Shown: piece after piece, positions 1-10,800 of the stretch | How positions within the stretch are numbered: position 1 is the stretch's first letter | Layout of the letters: every line of letters starts with the position of its first letter | Origin: Bacteroidales bacterium | GTDB taxonomy: Bacteria; Bacteroidota; Bacteroidia; Bacteroidales; FEN-979 | Assembly (NCBI GenBank): GCA_028706295.1 | Contig: JAQWBQ010000033.1 | Coordinates: 1-36,686 of the forward strand | DNA length: 36,686 bases | Reading direction: 5' to 3' | Program-made: the position numbers and the translations under genes | The notes under the pieces: generated by a model | The model's database searches: none | Seen by the model: only the letters and a program-made list of their open reading frames with translations | Told to the model about the DNA's origin: nothing

Positions 1-205
1 TCATTCACGGGCTTATAGCACCAAAGAAACTGTGGGCATTTTTGCAAAGAACTTGTTATCAAAGCGAAGCTACCTGTTTCTTTCGATTATTGTAAAAGTA
101 TTTTGTATAAACTCATTCACTCAATCAGTCATTCAGTCATTCAGTCATTCAGTCATTCAATCAATCATTCAGTCAATTTAAATCTCCTCTCCATCATCAC
201 CGGGT
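1..205. other. Left-edge spacer upstream of gmk
   Basis: No gene is recognised here. One plus-strand frame is open from base 2 to a TAA at 179-181 and could be the tail of an upstream gene, but its last third is the octamer repeat and the rest shows no recognisable family. In many bacteria a yicC-type gene precedes gmk, but nothing here resembles its C-terminus. A near-match to the -7 box (tattttg) lies at about 98-104. Confidence 0.4.
113..176. repeat. Octameric tandem repeat, unit tcattcag
   Basis: Eight-base units related to tcattcag follow each other (tcattcac, tcaatcag, then three exact tcattcag, tcattcaa, a 4-base slip, tcattcag). The array ends about 30 bases before gmk, so it lies in the gmk leader or promoter region. 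The period of 8 differs from the 7-base repeats elsewhere in the window. No dyad symmetry is evident. Confidence 0.85.
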
Positions 206-796
206 ATGGATCCCATAAACAGAAAAGCCATCATTGTTTCAGCCCCGTCGGGCGCCGGCAAGACAACCATCGTTCAGCGCCTCCTGCAAGCATTGCCGTA
301 TCTTGATTTTTCGATTTCGGCATGCAGTCGTCCGAAGCGCGACACAGAGCTTCATGGAAAGGATTATTATTTCCTTGATATCGAAGATTTCAGGCAGCGG
401 ATTGCGCATGACGAATTTGTTGAGTGGCAGGAGGTCTATCCGGGCAATTTCTATGGAACCCTCAAATCGGAGCTGGATCGGATCTGGTCGTACGGGAAGA
501 TTCCGGTTTTCGATGTTGACGTACAGGGAGGCCTGAACCTGAAAAAATATTTCGGCGACCGGGCACTTTCGATCTTTATTCAGCCACCCAGCCTTGAAGC
601 TATGTTTAAACGATTGCAGAACCGGGGAACAGAAACGGAGGAAAGTCTGAAAAAAAGGACCGGGAAGGCTGCTTTTGAGATGACCTTCCGTGATAAGTTC
701 GATCGCATCATCGTGAATGATGATCTGGAGCTGGCGTTTGACCAGACGTTGGAGGCTGTAACGGGTTTCCTGGCCAGGGGCCCGGCAGGAACCTGA
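206..796 (+). CDS. gmk: Guanylate kinase
   Basis: Phosphorylates GMP to GDP with ATP in the cytosol, a step in guanine nucleotide synthesis and salvage. The 196 residues match the usual family length. The P-loop SAPSGAGKTT is at residues 12-21. It is followed by the GMP-binding stretch SRPKRDTELHGKDYYF (residues 41-56) and the EFVEWQEVYPGNFYGT segment, which carries typical GMP-contacting Glu and Tyr residues. The ATG at 206 places the P-loop at the normal distance from the N-terminus. nadD follows 31 bases downstream on the same strand, so the two are probably co-transcribed. The octamer repeat directly upstream may sit in its 5' leader. Confidence 0.96.
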   Translation: MDPINRKAIIVSAPSGAGKTTIVQRLLQALPYLDFSISACSRPKRDTELHGKDYYFLDIEDFRQRIAHDEFVEWQEVYPGNFYGTLKSELDRIWSYGKIPVFDVDVQGGLNLKKYFGDRALSIFIQPPSLEAMFKRLQNRGTETEESLKKRTGKAAFEMTFRDKFDRIIVNDDLELAFDQTLEAVTGFLARGPAGT

Positions 797-827
797 ATAT
801 TCATGATCCGAATCTCATTGTGATAGC

Positions 828-1421
828 ATGGTAGAAGTAACCAGACAGATCAAAACCGGACTTTTTTTCGGTTCCTTTAACCCGATCCACATCGGGCATC
901 TGATGATCGCGGCATATATGGCCGATTACACCGATCTCAGGGAGGTATGGTTCGTGGTTTCGCCCCAGAATCCGCTTAAGGAACGGTCGACCCTTCTTGC
1001 CGACCACCACCGGATGGCGCTCGTCAACCTGGCCATTGAGGACGACCGGCGGTTCAAGGCATCGAACATCGAGTTCAAACTCCCACGACCCTCCTATACC
1101 ATCGATACCCTCACCTACCTTCAGGAAAGGCATCCCGACCGGGAGTTGGTCCCCATTATCGGATCGGATAATCTTTCATCTTTTCATAAATGGAAAAATC
1201 AGGAAGTGCTAACCGACCTTTATCAATTCTATGTTTATCCCAGGCCTGGTTCTGAAAAAAGCCAGTTCGACGAACATCCCTCCTTCCGGTTTATCGATGC
1301 TCCTCTTATCACCCTGTCCTCTTCGTTCATCCGGCAGGGAATCAAGGAGGGAAAAGATATGCGGTACTATCTTCCCGAAAAAGTATGTAACTATGTTCAG
1401 GAGATGAACTTTTACCGTTGA
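828..1421 (+). CDS. nadD: Nicotinate-nucleotide adenylyltransferase
   Basis: Transfers AMP from ATP to nicotinate mononucleotide, forming deamido-NAD+ on the route to NAD. The protein has 197 residues. The nucleotidyltransferase signature GSFNPIHIGH is at residues 15-24, with the HxGH motif that binds ATP. The C-terminal SSSFIRQGIKEGKDMRYYLP corresponds to the family's second signature (I/S-S-S-x-x-I-R). Pairing gmk with nadD is common in Bacteroidota. The next gene is convergent, and the 55-base gap contains only a weak 5-bp dyad (1454-1458 with 1465-1469) that I would not call a terminator. Confidence 0.95.
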   Translation: MVEVTRQIKTGLFFGSFNPIHIGHLMIAAYMADYTDLREVWFVVSPQNPLKERSTLLADHHRMALVNLAIEDDRRFKASNIEFKLPRPSYTIDTLTYLQERHPDRELVPIIGSDNLSSFHKWKNQEVLTDLYQFYVYPRPGSEKSQFDEHPSFRFIDAPLITLSSSFIRQGIKEGKDMRYYLPEKVCNYVQEMNFYR

Positions 1422-1476
1422 CCGAAGGATTACATTTTCAGGGAGAAAGGATAAACTGCAAGGACAGTTCTACCAA

Positions 1477-2268
1477 TTAAAGATAGCTTTTGGCAAAATT
1501 ATACAAAGCCCTGAAAGTCGCATCAGGTGCCTCGATATAGCCCATGTGGCCGCAGTCGCGGAGCAGCAAAATTTCTGACCGAACCGGCAGGGAGAACATC
1601 TCGAGCAGTCGCGACAGCGGGGCTTTAGCATCCCTGAGCCCGACAATAAAAAGTACGGGAATTCCTGTGTTCTTAAGAAGCTCCGACTGGTCCTGCCGGT
1701 TTTTCATTCCTTCGAGGGCAGCGATGACGCCTTCCTTATGCATTTTGGAGGCCTGATGGATCAGTTTTTCAATTTTTCCGGCATAGGTCTTATGCACCTC
1801 AACCGGGAACAATCCCGGTATGAACTGGGCAAGAAAACTCAATTTGTCCTTTCCCACAATATCGATGGTGCGGTTACGGTTTTCTTTTTCCTCGGGCGAA
1901 TCAGCGTAAGAGTGTGAATGAAACAGGCATAATCCGCGTAATTTCGAAGGATACTTCCCGGCAAATGCAAGTGTCACGTAGCCTCCCATCGAATGGCCTG
2001 CCATGATCACTTTTCCGGTCTTCAGTTGGTTCATGACAGTCATTACGACTTCAGCCATGAGTTCCATGGTGTGAATGGTATCGATGCACTGGCTCTTGCC
2101 GTGACCCGGCAGGTCAATGCAGATCACGCGGAATTTTTCGGAGAGTTTGGAGGCAAAGCCGGTCCAGATTTTTGACGACTCGGTAAAGCCGTGCAGCAGT
2201 ATTACCGTTTTCCCTTTACCTTCATCTGTAAAGAAGATATTCTTCTTTCTAAATTTAATGTAGGCCAT
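1477..2268 (-). CDS. Alpha/beta-fold hydrolase
   Basis: A 263-residue cytosolic hydrolase of the alpha/beta superfamily; the substrate cannot be told from sequence. The oxyanion motif HGF is at residues 26-28. The nucleophile elbow is GHSMGG with Ser93. Asp213 (GLRDAKAP) and His241 (CGHMGYIEAP) complete a plausible triad. No signal peptide or lipobox is visible. The family includes esterases, lactonases and C-C hydrolases, and none of these is favoured. The gene lies 115 bases downstream of the aminopeptidase gene on the same strand, with a 7-bp-phased repeat between them. Confidence 0.88.
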   Translation of the reverse strand: MAYIKFRKKNIFFTDEGKGKTVILLHGFTESSKIWTGFASKLSEKFRVICIDLPGHGKSQCIDTIHTMELMAEVVMTVMNQLKTGKVIMAGHSMGGYVTLAFAGKYPSKLRGLCLFHSHSYADSPEEKENRNRTIDIVGKDKLSFLAQFIPGLFPVEVHKTYAGKIEKLIHQASKMHKEGVIAALEGMKNRQDQSELLKNTGIPVLFIVGLRDAKAPLSRLLEMFSLPVRSEILLLRDCGHMGYIEAPDATFRALYNFAKSYL

Positions 2269-2309
2269 AATTTTAATTCTAAATGCAAATGTTAAAATTC
2301 AAAATCAAG

Positions 2310-2400
2310 TTTAGGGATTAGCGATTAGGGATTAGCGAATAGACATTTCTCGTTTTCCATTGTCAATTGTCCATTGTCAATTGTCAAATATTCATTGTTT
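2310..2400. repeat. Phased heptad repeat, ATTAGSG and ATTGTCM units
   Basis: Reading from 2310 in sevens gives attagcg, attaggg, attagcg, aatagac, two diverged units, then attgtca, attgtcc, attgtca, attgtca, aatattc and attgttt. Two different unit types thus share one unbroken 7-base phase over about 13 units, nearly all starting with ATT or AAT. The array overlaps the last codons and TGA stop (2384-2386) of the minus-strand aminopeptidase gene and fills the gap to the hydrolase gene. Confidence 0.85.
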
Positions 2401-3772
2401 TCTCCACTTCTGCAATGGTTTTCGGGATCGGCTTACCCAGTACGCGATGTCCGTTGGCCGTGACGAGTACATCATCTTCGATGCGGATTCCCCCGAAATC
2501 GCGGTAGGAGTCAACCACATCATAGTTGATGAACTCAGCCAGCTTGTTTTCCTTTTCCCAGATATCGATCAGATCGGGGATAAAATAGATACCGGGTTCG
2601 ATGGTCATAACAAATCCTTCCTGAAGCTTACGTCCGAACCGCAGATAAGCAAATCCAAATTCCTTACTGCGTATTGTCTCTTCATCATATCCGACAAGGT
2701 TTTCGCCCATGCCTTCGAGGTCGTGAACATCGAGGCCCATGGGGTGCCCGAGGCCATGCGGGAAGAAGAGGGTGTGAGCCCCTTTCCGGGCAGCTTCTTC
2801 GGGATTGCCTTTCATAATGCCTAAGGCAGTCAGTCCTTTTGCAATTTCAATTGCGGCCAGCAGGTGGATATCCCGGAACGGAATGCCGGGTCCGACCGCT
2901 TCGATGGCTTTCAGGTTGGCATTCAGTACCACTTCATAGATCCCTCTCTGGCGGTCGTTGAATTTACCGCCCACCGGGACGGTGCGGGTAATGTCGCTCG
3001 AGTAATGCAAAGCGGTTTCACATCCGGCATCGACCACCATCATGCGACCCTCGGTAAGGACATTGCCATGAAGGTGGTTATGAAGTATCTGTCCGTTGAT
3101 GGAGAGGATCACCGGGAAGGAGACCGGTCCGCAGTGGGTGAGGGCAATCCCCTCAATAACTCCGGCTATTTCGCTCTCGACCCTGCCCGGGTTAGCCATT
3201 TTCATTGCGGTTGTATGCATCAGCCAGGCGGTTTCGATCGCTTTTTCAATTTCTTCAATCTCAACCTGTTCCTTTTTCATCCGTAATTTCACGATGGCTT
3301 TGATCAGGGATTCGGAGGTATGTTTGGGCAGTTCGAGGTGCGGGATTTTTAACAGGTCGCTCAGCCAGAGGATGGTTTCGCCGCGGTAGGCAGGCGCAAA
3401 ATGGATCTCACGGCCGGACTCGAGAGCACGGTCGATCATCTCATTCAGGCTTTTGAGTGGTGCGGTGTGTTCAATCCCGACGCAGGCGGCCTGTTCCTTC
3501 ATGGTAGGTTGCTTTCCCATCCAGATAATATCGTCAATATCCACATCATTGCCGAAAAGGTAGTCGCGTCCTTCATCCAGATCAATGATTCCGGCAAGTG
3601 CAGGATGATCCAATCCGAAGAAATAAGAAAAATTACTGTCCTGACGAAAGGAATAGGTGTTGGCAGGATAGTTGAACGGAACTTCCTGATTGCCTAAAAA
3701 GAGCACCAATCCCCGGGTCAATTCAGCCCGCAGGTTTTTACGGCGGTTCTGGTAAACGGTTGAAGAAAACAT
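2384..3772 (-). CDS. Xaa-Pro aminopeptidase, M24B family
   Basis: A dimetal peptidase that removes an N-terminal residue preceding proline; 462 residues, the usual length for aminopeptidase P. The N-terminal creatinase-type domain covers about residues 1-165 and the pita-bread catalytic domain about 170-450. All five metal ligands are visible: Asp248 (VVDAG), Asp260 (SSDITRT), His343 (GLGHPMGLDVHD), Glu392 (TIEPGIYF) and Glu432 (GIRIEDD). No signal peptide is seen, so it is probably cytosolic. The ATG at 3770-3772 faces sdhC across a 105-base divergent spacer that carries promoter-like boxes for both directions. Its 3' end lies inside a heptad repeat. Confidence 0.94.
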   Translation of the reverse strand: MFSSTVYQNRRKNLRAELTRGLVLFLGNQEVPFNYPANTYSFRQDSNFSYFFGLDHPALAGIIDLDEGRDYLFGNDVDIDDIIWMGKQPTMKEQAACVGIEHTAPLKSLNEMIDRALESGREIHFAPAYRGETILWLSDLLKIPHLELPKHTSESLIKAIVKLRMKKEQVEIEEIEKAIETAWLMHTTAMKMANPGRVESEIAGVIEGIALTHCGPVSFPVILSINGQILHNHLHGNVLTEGRMMVVDAGCETALHYSSDITRTVPVGGKFNDRQRGIYEVVLNANLKAIEAVGPGIPFRDIHLLAAIEIAKGLTALGIMKGNPEEAARKGAHTLFFPHGLGHPMGLDVHDLEGMGENLVGYDEETIRSKEFGFAYLRFGRKLQEGFVMTIEPGIYFIPDLIDIWEKENKLAEFINYDVVDSYRDFGGIRIEDDVLVTANGHRVLGKPIPKTIAEVEKTMNI

Positions 3773-3838
3773 AATTTAGACTGGATTAGAATTGTGAATA
3801 TTTTTGGTAGATTTATTTTTTCTCCGAACTTTTCCTTC

Positions 3839-3846
3839 TATTTTTG
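3839..3846 (+). promoter_or_regulatory. Putative -7 box for sdhC-sdhA-sdhB
   Basis: TATTTTTG matches the Bacteroidota -7 consensus TAnnTTTG, 31 bases before the sdhC ATG. The upstream sequence is T-rich but lacks a convincing -33 TTTG. Its predicted start site falls between the two facing boxes, so divergent transcription would overlap. Confidence 0.45.
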
Positions 3847-3856
3847 AAACAGCGAA

Positions 3857-3864
3857 CAAATTTA
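3857..3864 (-). promoter_or_regulatory. Putative -7 box for the aminopeptidase gene
   Basis: The minus strand reads TAAATTTG, an exact match to the Bacteroidota -7 consensus TAnnTTTG, 84 bases before the start codon at 3772. No clear TTTG -33 element was seen at the usual distance. It faces the plus-strand box at 3839-3846. Confidence 0.4.
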
Positions 3865-3877
3865 TTAAAAGCTTGTT

Positions 3878-4546
3878 ATGAATACATCTTTTTTACGCTT
3901 TTCTTCGATCACAAAAAAAATCTGGATGGCCCTTCTGGGAATTTTTCTGATGATCTTTCTGGTGATACACCTGGGTATAAACCTGTGTCTCCTGCGAAGC
4001 GACGGGGGTGAATGGTTCAATGCCGCAGCCCATTTCATGGGAACGAATTATATCGTAAAGGTATTTGAGGTGGTCTTATTCGGAGGATTTATCCTTCACA
4101 TCCTGATCGGTATCCTCCTTCAGATCCAGAACTGGCTGTCGCGGCCTGTCCGCTATAAAGTGAAAAACAGGTCATACACCCCTTTTCTTTCTAAGTATAT
4201 GATTTACACCGGGGCGATTGTGCTGATTTTTCTGATCCTCCATTTCATGAATTTTTATTTCATCAAATTGGGATGGGTCAGCAATCCGCATATTACCGAA
4301 GGAGAACCCGATTTTTACCTTATAGCCCGTGATCTGTTCCTGCAGCCGTTGTATTCGTTCCTGTACATCGTTCTGATCATCATTCTCGGGTTCCACCTGA
4401 ATCATGCCTTTCAGGCTGCCTGGCAAACGCTCGGCGTCAATCATCCCCGTTACAACAATTTCATTTCCTGGTTTGGGACCATTTATGCAATTCTGATTCC
4501 GATCGGTTTTATAATCATTCCCGTTTACTTTTTATTTATCCGATAA
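3878..4546 (+). CDS. sdhC: Succinate dehydrogenase/fumarate reductase cytochrome b subunit
   Basis: Membrane anchor and quinone-reactive subunit of complex II. It has 222 residues with five predicted membrane segments (about 15-35, 62-82, 106-126, 155-175 and 198-220). This fits the single-polypeptide, probably di-heme cytochrome b558 type found with menaquinone. Candidate axial histidines lie in membrane segments: His31, His74, His122 and His173/His176. It is the first gene of the sdhC-sdhA-sdhB order typical of Bacteroidota, and sdhA starts 4 bases after its stop codon. The complex could work as succinate dehydrogenase or fumarate reductase, and sequence alone does not decide. Confidence 0.93.
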   Translation: MNTSFLRFSSITKKIWMALLGIFLMIFLVIHLGINLCLLRSDGGEWFNAAAHFMGTNYIVKVFEVVLFGGFILHILIGILLQIQNWLSRPVRYKVKNRSYTPFLSKYMIYTGAIVLIFLILHFMNFYFIKLGWVSNPHITEGEPDFYLIARDLFLQPLYSFLYIVLIIILGFHLNHAFQAAWQTLGVNHPRYNNFISWFGTIYAILIPIGFIIIPVYFLFIR

Positions 4547-4550
4547 TCTC

Positions 4551-6483
<1,933 letters not shown>

Positions 6484-6488
<5 letters not shown>

Positions 6489-6521
6489 GGATTAGCGATT
6501 AGGGATTAGCGATTAGGGAAT
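6484..6521 (+). repeat. Heptad repeat, left inverted arm of the insertion
   Basis: In sevens from 6484: aataggg, attagcg, attaggg, attagcg, attaggg, aatttag. The ATG of the next gene (6526) falls in the same 7-base phase. Bases 6504-6521 form an exact 18-bp inverted repeat with 6920-6937, on the other side of the four-helix-bundle gene. Confidence 0.88.
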
Positions 6522-6525
6522 TTAG

Positions 6526-6903
6526 ATGAGTGATTCGGTAAAGTCATACAAAGATCTGGTGGTCTGGAAAAGGAGTATGATCCTTGTGAAAGATCTTTAT
6601 CGGATAACTTCAGGTTTTCCTTCATATGAACTCTATTCGCTTACCAGTCAAATCCGAAGGTCTGCTATTTCGATTCCGGTTAACATTGCAGAGGGCTGGG
6701 GGCGCGAATCACCAAAGAATTATTTGCAGTTTCTACGGAACTCAAGGGGATCCCTGTTTGAACTTGAAACTTTGATATTGATTTCGGATGATATGAAATA
6801 TATTGAATCTGAGAAGAGTAATAATCTCCACAGCGAAATTGACGAGATTGGAAAAATGTTAAACAGCCTGATTAAAAGAATTAACAATAAGGTTATTGAA
6901 TAG
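6526..6903 (+). CDS. Four-helix-bundle protein, 23S rRNA IVP/S23 family
   Basis: A 125-residue all-helical protein of the family named after ORFs in 23S rRNA intervening sequences (annotated S23 or four helix bundle protein; distantly related to Avd of diversity-generating retroelements). Family hallmarks are SYKDLVVWKRSM near the N-terminus, LTSQIRRSAISIPVNIAEG in the middle, and NYLQFLRNSRGSLFELET in helix 3. Its biochemical role is not known; a nucleic-acid-binding role is suspected from relatives. It sits between sdhA and sdhB, starting 37 bases after sdhA and ending 44 bases before sdhB. Heptad repeats flank it in inverted orientation. It is more A+T-rich than its neighbours by eye, consistent with later insertion. 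Confidence 0.9.
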   Translation: MSDSVKSYKDLVVWKRSMILVKDLYRITSGFPSYELYSLTSQIRRSAISIPVNIAEGWGRESPKNYLQFLRNSRGSLFELETLILISDDMKYIESEKSNNLHSEIDEIGKMLNSLIKRINNKVIE

Positions 6904-6937
6904 TTGATCACTAATGGCTATTCCCTAATCGCTAATC
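6895..6937 (-). repeat. Heptad repeat, right inverted arm of the insertion
   Basis: Read on the minus strand from 6936 downward: attagcg, attaggg, aatagcc, attagtg, atcaact, attcaat. These are six units in strict 7-base phase, and the last two overlap the stop and final codons of the four-helix-bundle gene. Bases 6920-6937 are the exact reverse complement of 6504-6521. Confidence 0.85.
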
Positions 6938-6947
6938 ACTTAACTCC

Positions 6948-7688
6948 ATGAACCTAACCCTCAAAATCTGGCGTCAGAAGGACGCAAAATCCTCGGGAAA
7001 ATTTGTGACTTATTCGTTGCGTGACATTTCCCCGAACTGTTCTTTTCTTGAAATGTTAGATATTTTGAATGAACAGTTGATTCAGAAGAATGAAGAACCG
7101 GTGGTATTCGACCATGATTGCCGGGAGGGAATTTGCGGTATGTGCAGCCTGTATATCAATGGCAGGCCTCATGGGCCGGATGATGCGGTTACGGCCTGTC
7201 AGCTTCATATGCGGAAGTTCAAAGACGGCGATACCATCGTAATTGAACCCTGGCGTGCAAAGCCCTTCCCGGTGATCAAAGATTTGATGGTTGACCGGTC
7301 GGCTTTTGACAAGATCATCCAGGAGGGCGGTTATATTTCGGTCAATACCGGCGGAGCAGCCGAAGCCAACAACATCCTGGTCAGCAAGAAAAATGCAGAC
7401 CTGTCGATGGATGCGGCAGCCTGTATCGGTTGCGGCGCCTGTGTGGCCGCATGCAAGAATGCCTCGGCCATGTTGTTCGTTTCGGCCAAGGTTTCGCAGT
7501 TCGCCCTCCTTCCCCAGGGCAGGATCGAAGCTAAGGAACGTGTAACACGAATGGTGAAGAAAATGGATGAACTGGGCTTCGGCAACTGTACCAACACCTA
7601 CGCCTGTGAGGCGGAATGTCCCAAACTGATCTCCCGTTCCAACATTGCCCGGATGAACCGGGAATTTTACTGTGCCAAAGCGGTCTGA
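6948..7688 (+). CDS. sdhB: Succinate dehydrogenase/fumarate reductase iron-sulfur subunit
   Basis: Electron-transfer subunit linking the flavoprotein to the membrane cytochrome. The protein has 246 residues. The N-terminal 2Fe-2S domain has Cys58, Cys63, Cys66 (CREGICGMC) and Cys84. The C-terminal domain carries [11 protein letters not shown] (Cys159, Cys162, Cys165, Cys169) and Cys214, Cys220 and Cys224, which ligate the 4Fe-4S and 3Fe-4S centres. All ligands are intact. It should be co-transcribed with sdhC and sdhA, but the transcript must pass through the inserted four-helix-bundle gene and its inverted repeats, which could form a stem-loop. Confidence 0.96.
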   Translation: MNLTLKIWRQKDAKSSGKFVTYSLRDISPNCSFLEMLDILNEQLIQKNEEPVVFDHDCREGICGMCSLYINGRPHGPDDAVTACQLHMRKFKDGDTIVIEPWRAKPFPVIKDLMVDRSAFDKIIQEGGYISVNTGGAAEANNILVSKKNADLSMDAAACIGCGACVAACKNASAMLFVSAKVSQFALLPQGRIEAKERVTRMVKKMDELGFGNCTNTYACEAECPKLISRSNIARMNREFYCAKAV

Positions 7689-7815
7689 TACCCTCCGAAA
7701 AAAAAGTTATTAACAAACCCATTACCTTTTCCGTTCCGGTGAATTAAGCATCAACCGGATGGGATTACATTTCCCGTCAGGCCCCCATCGATTGCTACAT
7801 TTAAAACACCGGAAT

Positions 7816-10800
7816 ATGAAAAGGATTTGTTCATTGTTGTTCCTCACCTTCGCGGGAGGTTCACCGGCTTTCAGCCAAAACACAGTAACGGAAGGATCAC
7901 CTGTTCCTGTATGGGAACAGCGGGTTGGTTCTCCCGATCAACCCTTAACCAACCCGATTGCGGCCTGGGATTTTTATGGTATTCCTTCAGCTTCTCCCCC
8001 CGCGACCTGCACTGCGACCATCTTCGCGGCAAATCTTAACACTTCGAACCTGATCACACGGGGAGCAGGCGCTCCTGCATCGGGGGCAGCCAATTCGTTC
8101 CGGACCACGGGATTTCAGAACAACGGTATTGCAACCACCAACACCGATTATTATGAGGTCACCCTGGGCGCTTCTCCCGGATATACGTTATCCCTGTCGA
8201 CTCTTGATGCACGGTTCGGGGGAACCGGTTCATTCTATGCATCGCCGGGTGTTACTTCCCAATATGCCTACAGCCTCGACGGAATCAATTTCACCCTGAT
8301 CGGGTCGCCGGTAACGACAACCTCACTGACGCCGGCACAAACAGACCTTACTACGATCGCTGCATTACAGAATGTTGCATCGGGCACTGTCATTGCGATC
8401 CGGTATTACGCGAGCGGGCAGACAACAACCGGGGGATGGGGTTTTTATTCATCAGCCGCCGGCAATTACGGACTTGCCATCGGTGGATCCGTCAATTCCC
8501 TCGCCTCAACAGGGATTTTTACCTGGAATCAAACCGGAACGGGTAACTGGAATGAACCGTCAAACTGGACACCTCAACGAATTAATCCAATGAGCACGGA
8601 CAACCTTATCTTTGACAACGGTGGTTCCTGCACCATTACCGGAGTCCCGGCACAGTCGGTCGGGAGTTTGAAGATAACCGGAAATACCTCCATTGTCTTG
8701 CAAAGCGAAGGAGCAATTGTACTGACGGTAGCAGGCAGCGCCGGAACGGATCTGGAAGTTGGTTCAGGTTCAACGCTCAGCCTGGGCGGCGTCAACAGCA
8801 TCCATTTGACCCTGGGTACCGGAACCACCGCATCGGTTCATGGGACCATCACATTTGCAAGCGGCATTACGGCGGCGAACCGTTTTACCGCCAATGATCC
8901 GGGATCAATCCTGTTTCATAATGGCAGTGTATTTAATTCCGGTCCGAATCAATCGGGTAGTCCTTTCGGAACTTCTGCGACAACCACCGTCATTTTTGAA
9001 AGTGGTTCGACTTTTCTCCATCAATCTGGAAGCAATCCATTTGGGGCGTCGCAACCCGGAAGCGCCATCCAGTTTCAGGCAGGAAGTCTGTACAAAGTAA
9101 CCGGAAACGTCGCACTCTCTTTTTCGGGAAGGACCTATGCAAATTTCGAGCTTGATGTTCCCGGTGTAACCCTTACTGCCACCGGATCGGGTGCGGTGTC
9201 ATTAGACCATTTAACCCTTACGAACGGAACGCTGAATTTTAATGTTACCGGGAACCCGGGGCACTCCATTAAGGGGAATATCCATGCGGCCCCCGGAACC
9301 TCGTTGGTTTTCAATCCGGCTTCATCAGGAACAGTCAGGCTTTCGGGCACTGTAAATCAGGTAATTTCGGGATCAGGTACCATCACTTCTGGAACCCATT
9401 CCATACTGGAAATCGCAAACGGCAACGGCATCACCCTGAGTACTTCGCTCACGCTGGATGGAGGCTTGAAGCTTACCCAGGGCACGATGGTTCTGGGATC
9501 CGGGGATTTGATCCTTGGCGTTCTTTCACAGGTATCGGGTAATCCTTCTGCAGCATCGATGGTCGCTTTTTCCGGGACTGGGCGGTTCAAAAAGCGGTTT
9601 TCGGTGGCATCTGCCTTTCTGTTTCCGGTAGGAGATATGACTGGAACTCCTGAATATTCGCCGGCTACGATCACGCTTGGCGAAAGCGCTTTCGGACCGG
9701 AATCCTGGATCGGGATCGGCGTAGTGAACGCTAAATATCCGGAAGATCCGAATACAGCGAACTTCCTGAACAGGTACTGGGACCTCACTGCTTCAGGTAT
9801 CACTCCCATTCTCATTTCGGCGCAGTTCCAGTACCTCCCGGCAGATGTAACGGGCATCGAATCGCAACTATCGTGCGTCAGGGTCGCCCCCACTCCTTAT
9901 TCCTTGTATGCCCCGGCCGACACGCTGCAACACCAGCTTAACGCTGCCGGTGTAACTTCTGCCGGAATTTTTACCGGAACCATGGTCTCCCCTTCCGTTT
10001 TTCAGGTCGGTGGATCGGGTATCTATTGTGAAGGTGGAAGCGGGCTGCCTGTGACTTTATCCGGATCACAGCTTTTTATCACTTACCGGTTAAAGAAAAA
10101 CGGTATGGATTCAGGGCTTCCCGTTGAGGGCACAGGGTCCGCGCTGACCTGGCCTGACCAGACAACGGGGATCTATACTGTGACGGCCACTAATTCCTCG
10201 GGATCGGTACAGATGAATGGGTCGGCAATCATTGATTTGAGCGTCGCTGTGACTCCCATGGTGGTTATCGAATCATCGGCCAGCCAGGTTTGTGCCGGCA
10301 TGCCGGTGACGTTCACCGCCCTCCCGACCAACGGCGGAATAAATCCCGTGTATCAATGGTTCCTGAATAACAGTCCGACTGGTCAAAACAGTCCCGGTTA
10401 TACTTACCTTCCCGGCGATAACGATCATATTTCGTGTACCATGACTTCGAATGCAGGATGCGTCAGTGAAAACCCTGCTTATTCGGATACCCTTACCATT
10501 ACCGTCGATTCACTCTTGTCGGCCGCCGTTTCCATTACTGCTTCCGACACCATGGTCTGTGCCGGCAATCCCGTGACGTTAACAGCCACTCCTGTAAACG
10601 GAGGACCCGACCCGGCCTTTCAATGGGTGGTCAACAACCTGAACACAGGAACCGGAGGATCGGCTTATACCTATTACCCGGGTGACCACGACCTGGTTTA
10701 TTGTGTTATGACTTCATCGCTGGCTTGTGTTACCTGCAATCCGGCCCAATCAAACCCGGTTCTGCTCCATGTCAACCCGCTCATTCCGGTGAACACTGTC

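Noticed and set aside
1454-1469. Dyad aactg/cagtt between convergent nadD and hydrolase genes
   Set aside because: Five-base arms and no T-tract on either side; too weak to call a terminator.
7759-7815. N-terminal extension of the large T9SS gene from an earlier ATG
   Set aside because: The 19 added residues are polar and histidine-rich and would bury the signal peptide that starts at 7816.
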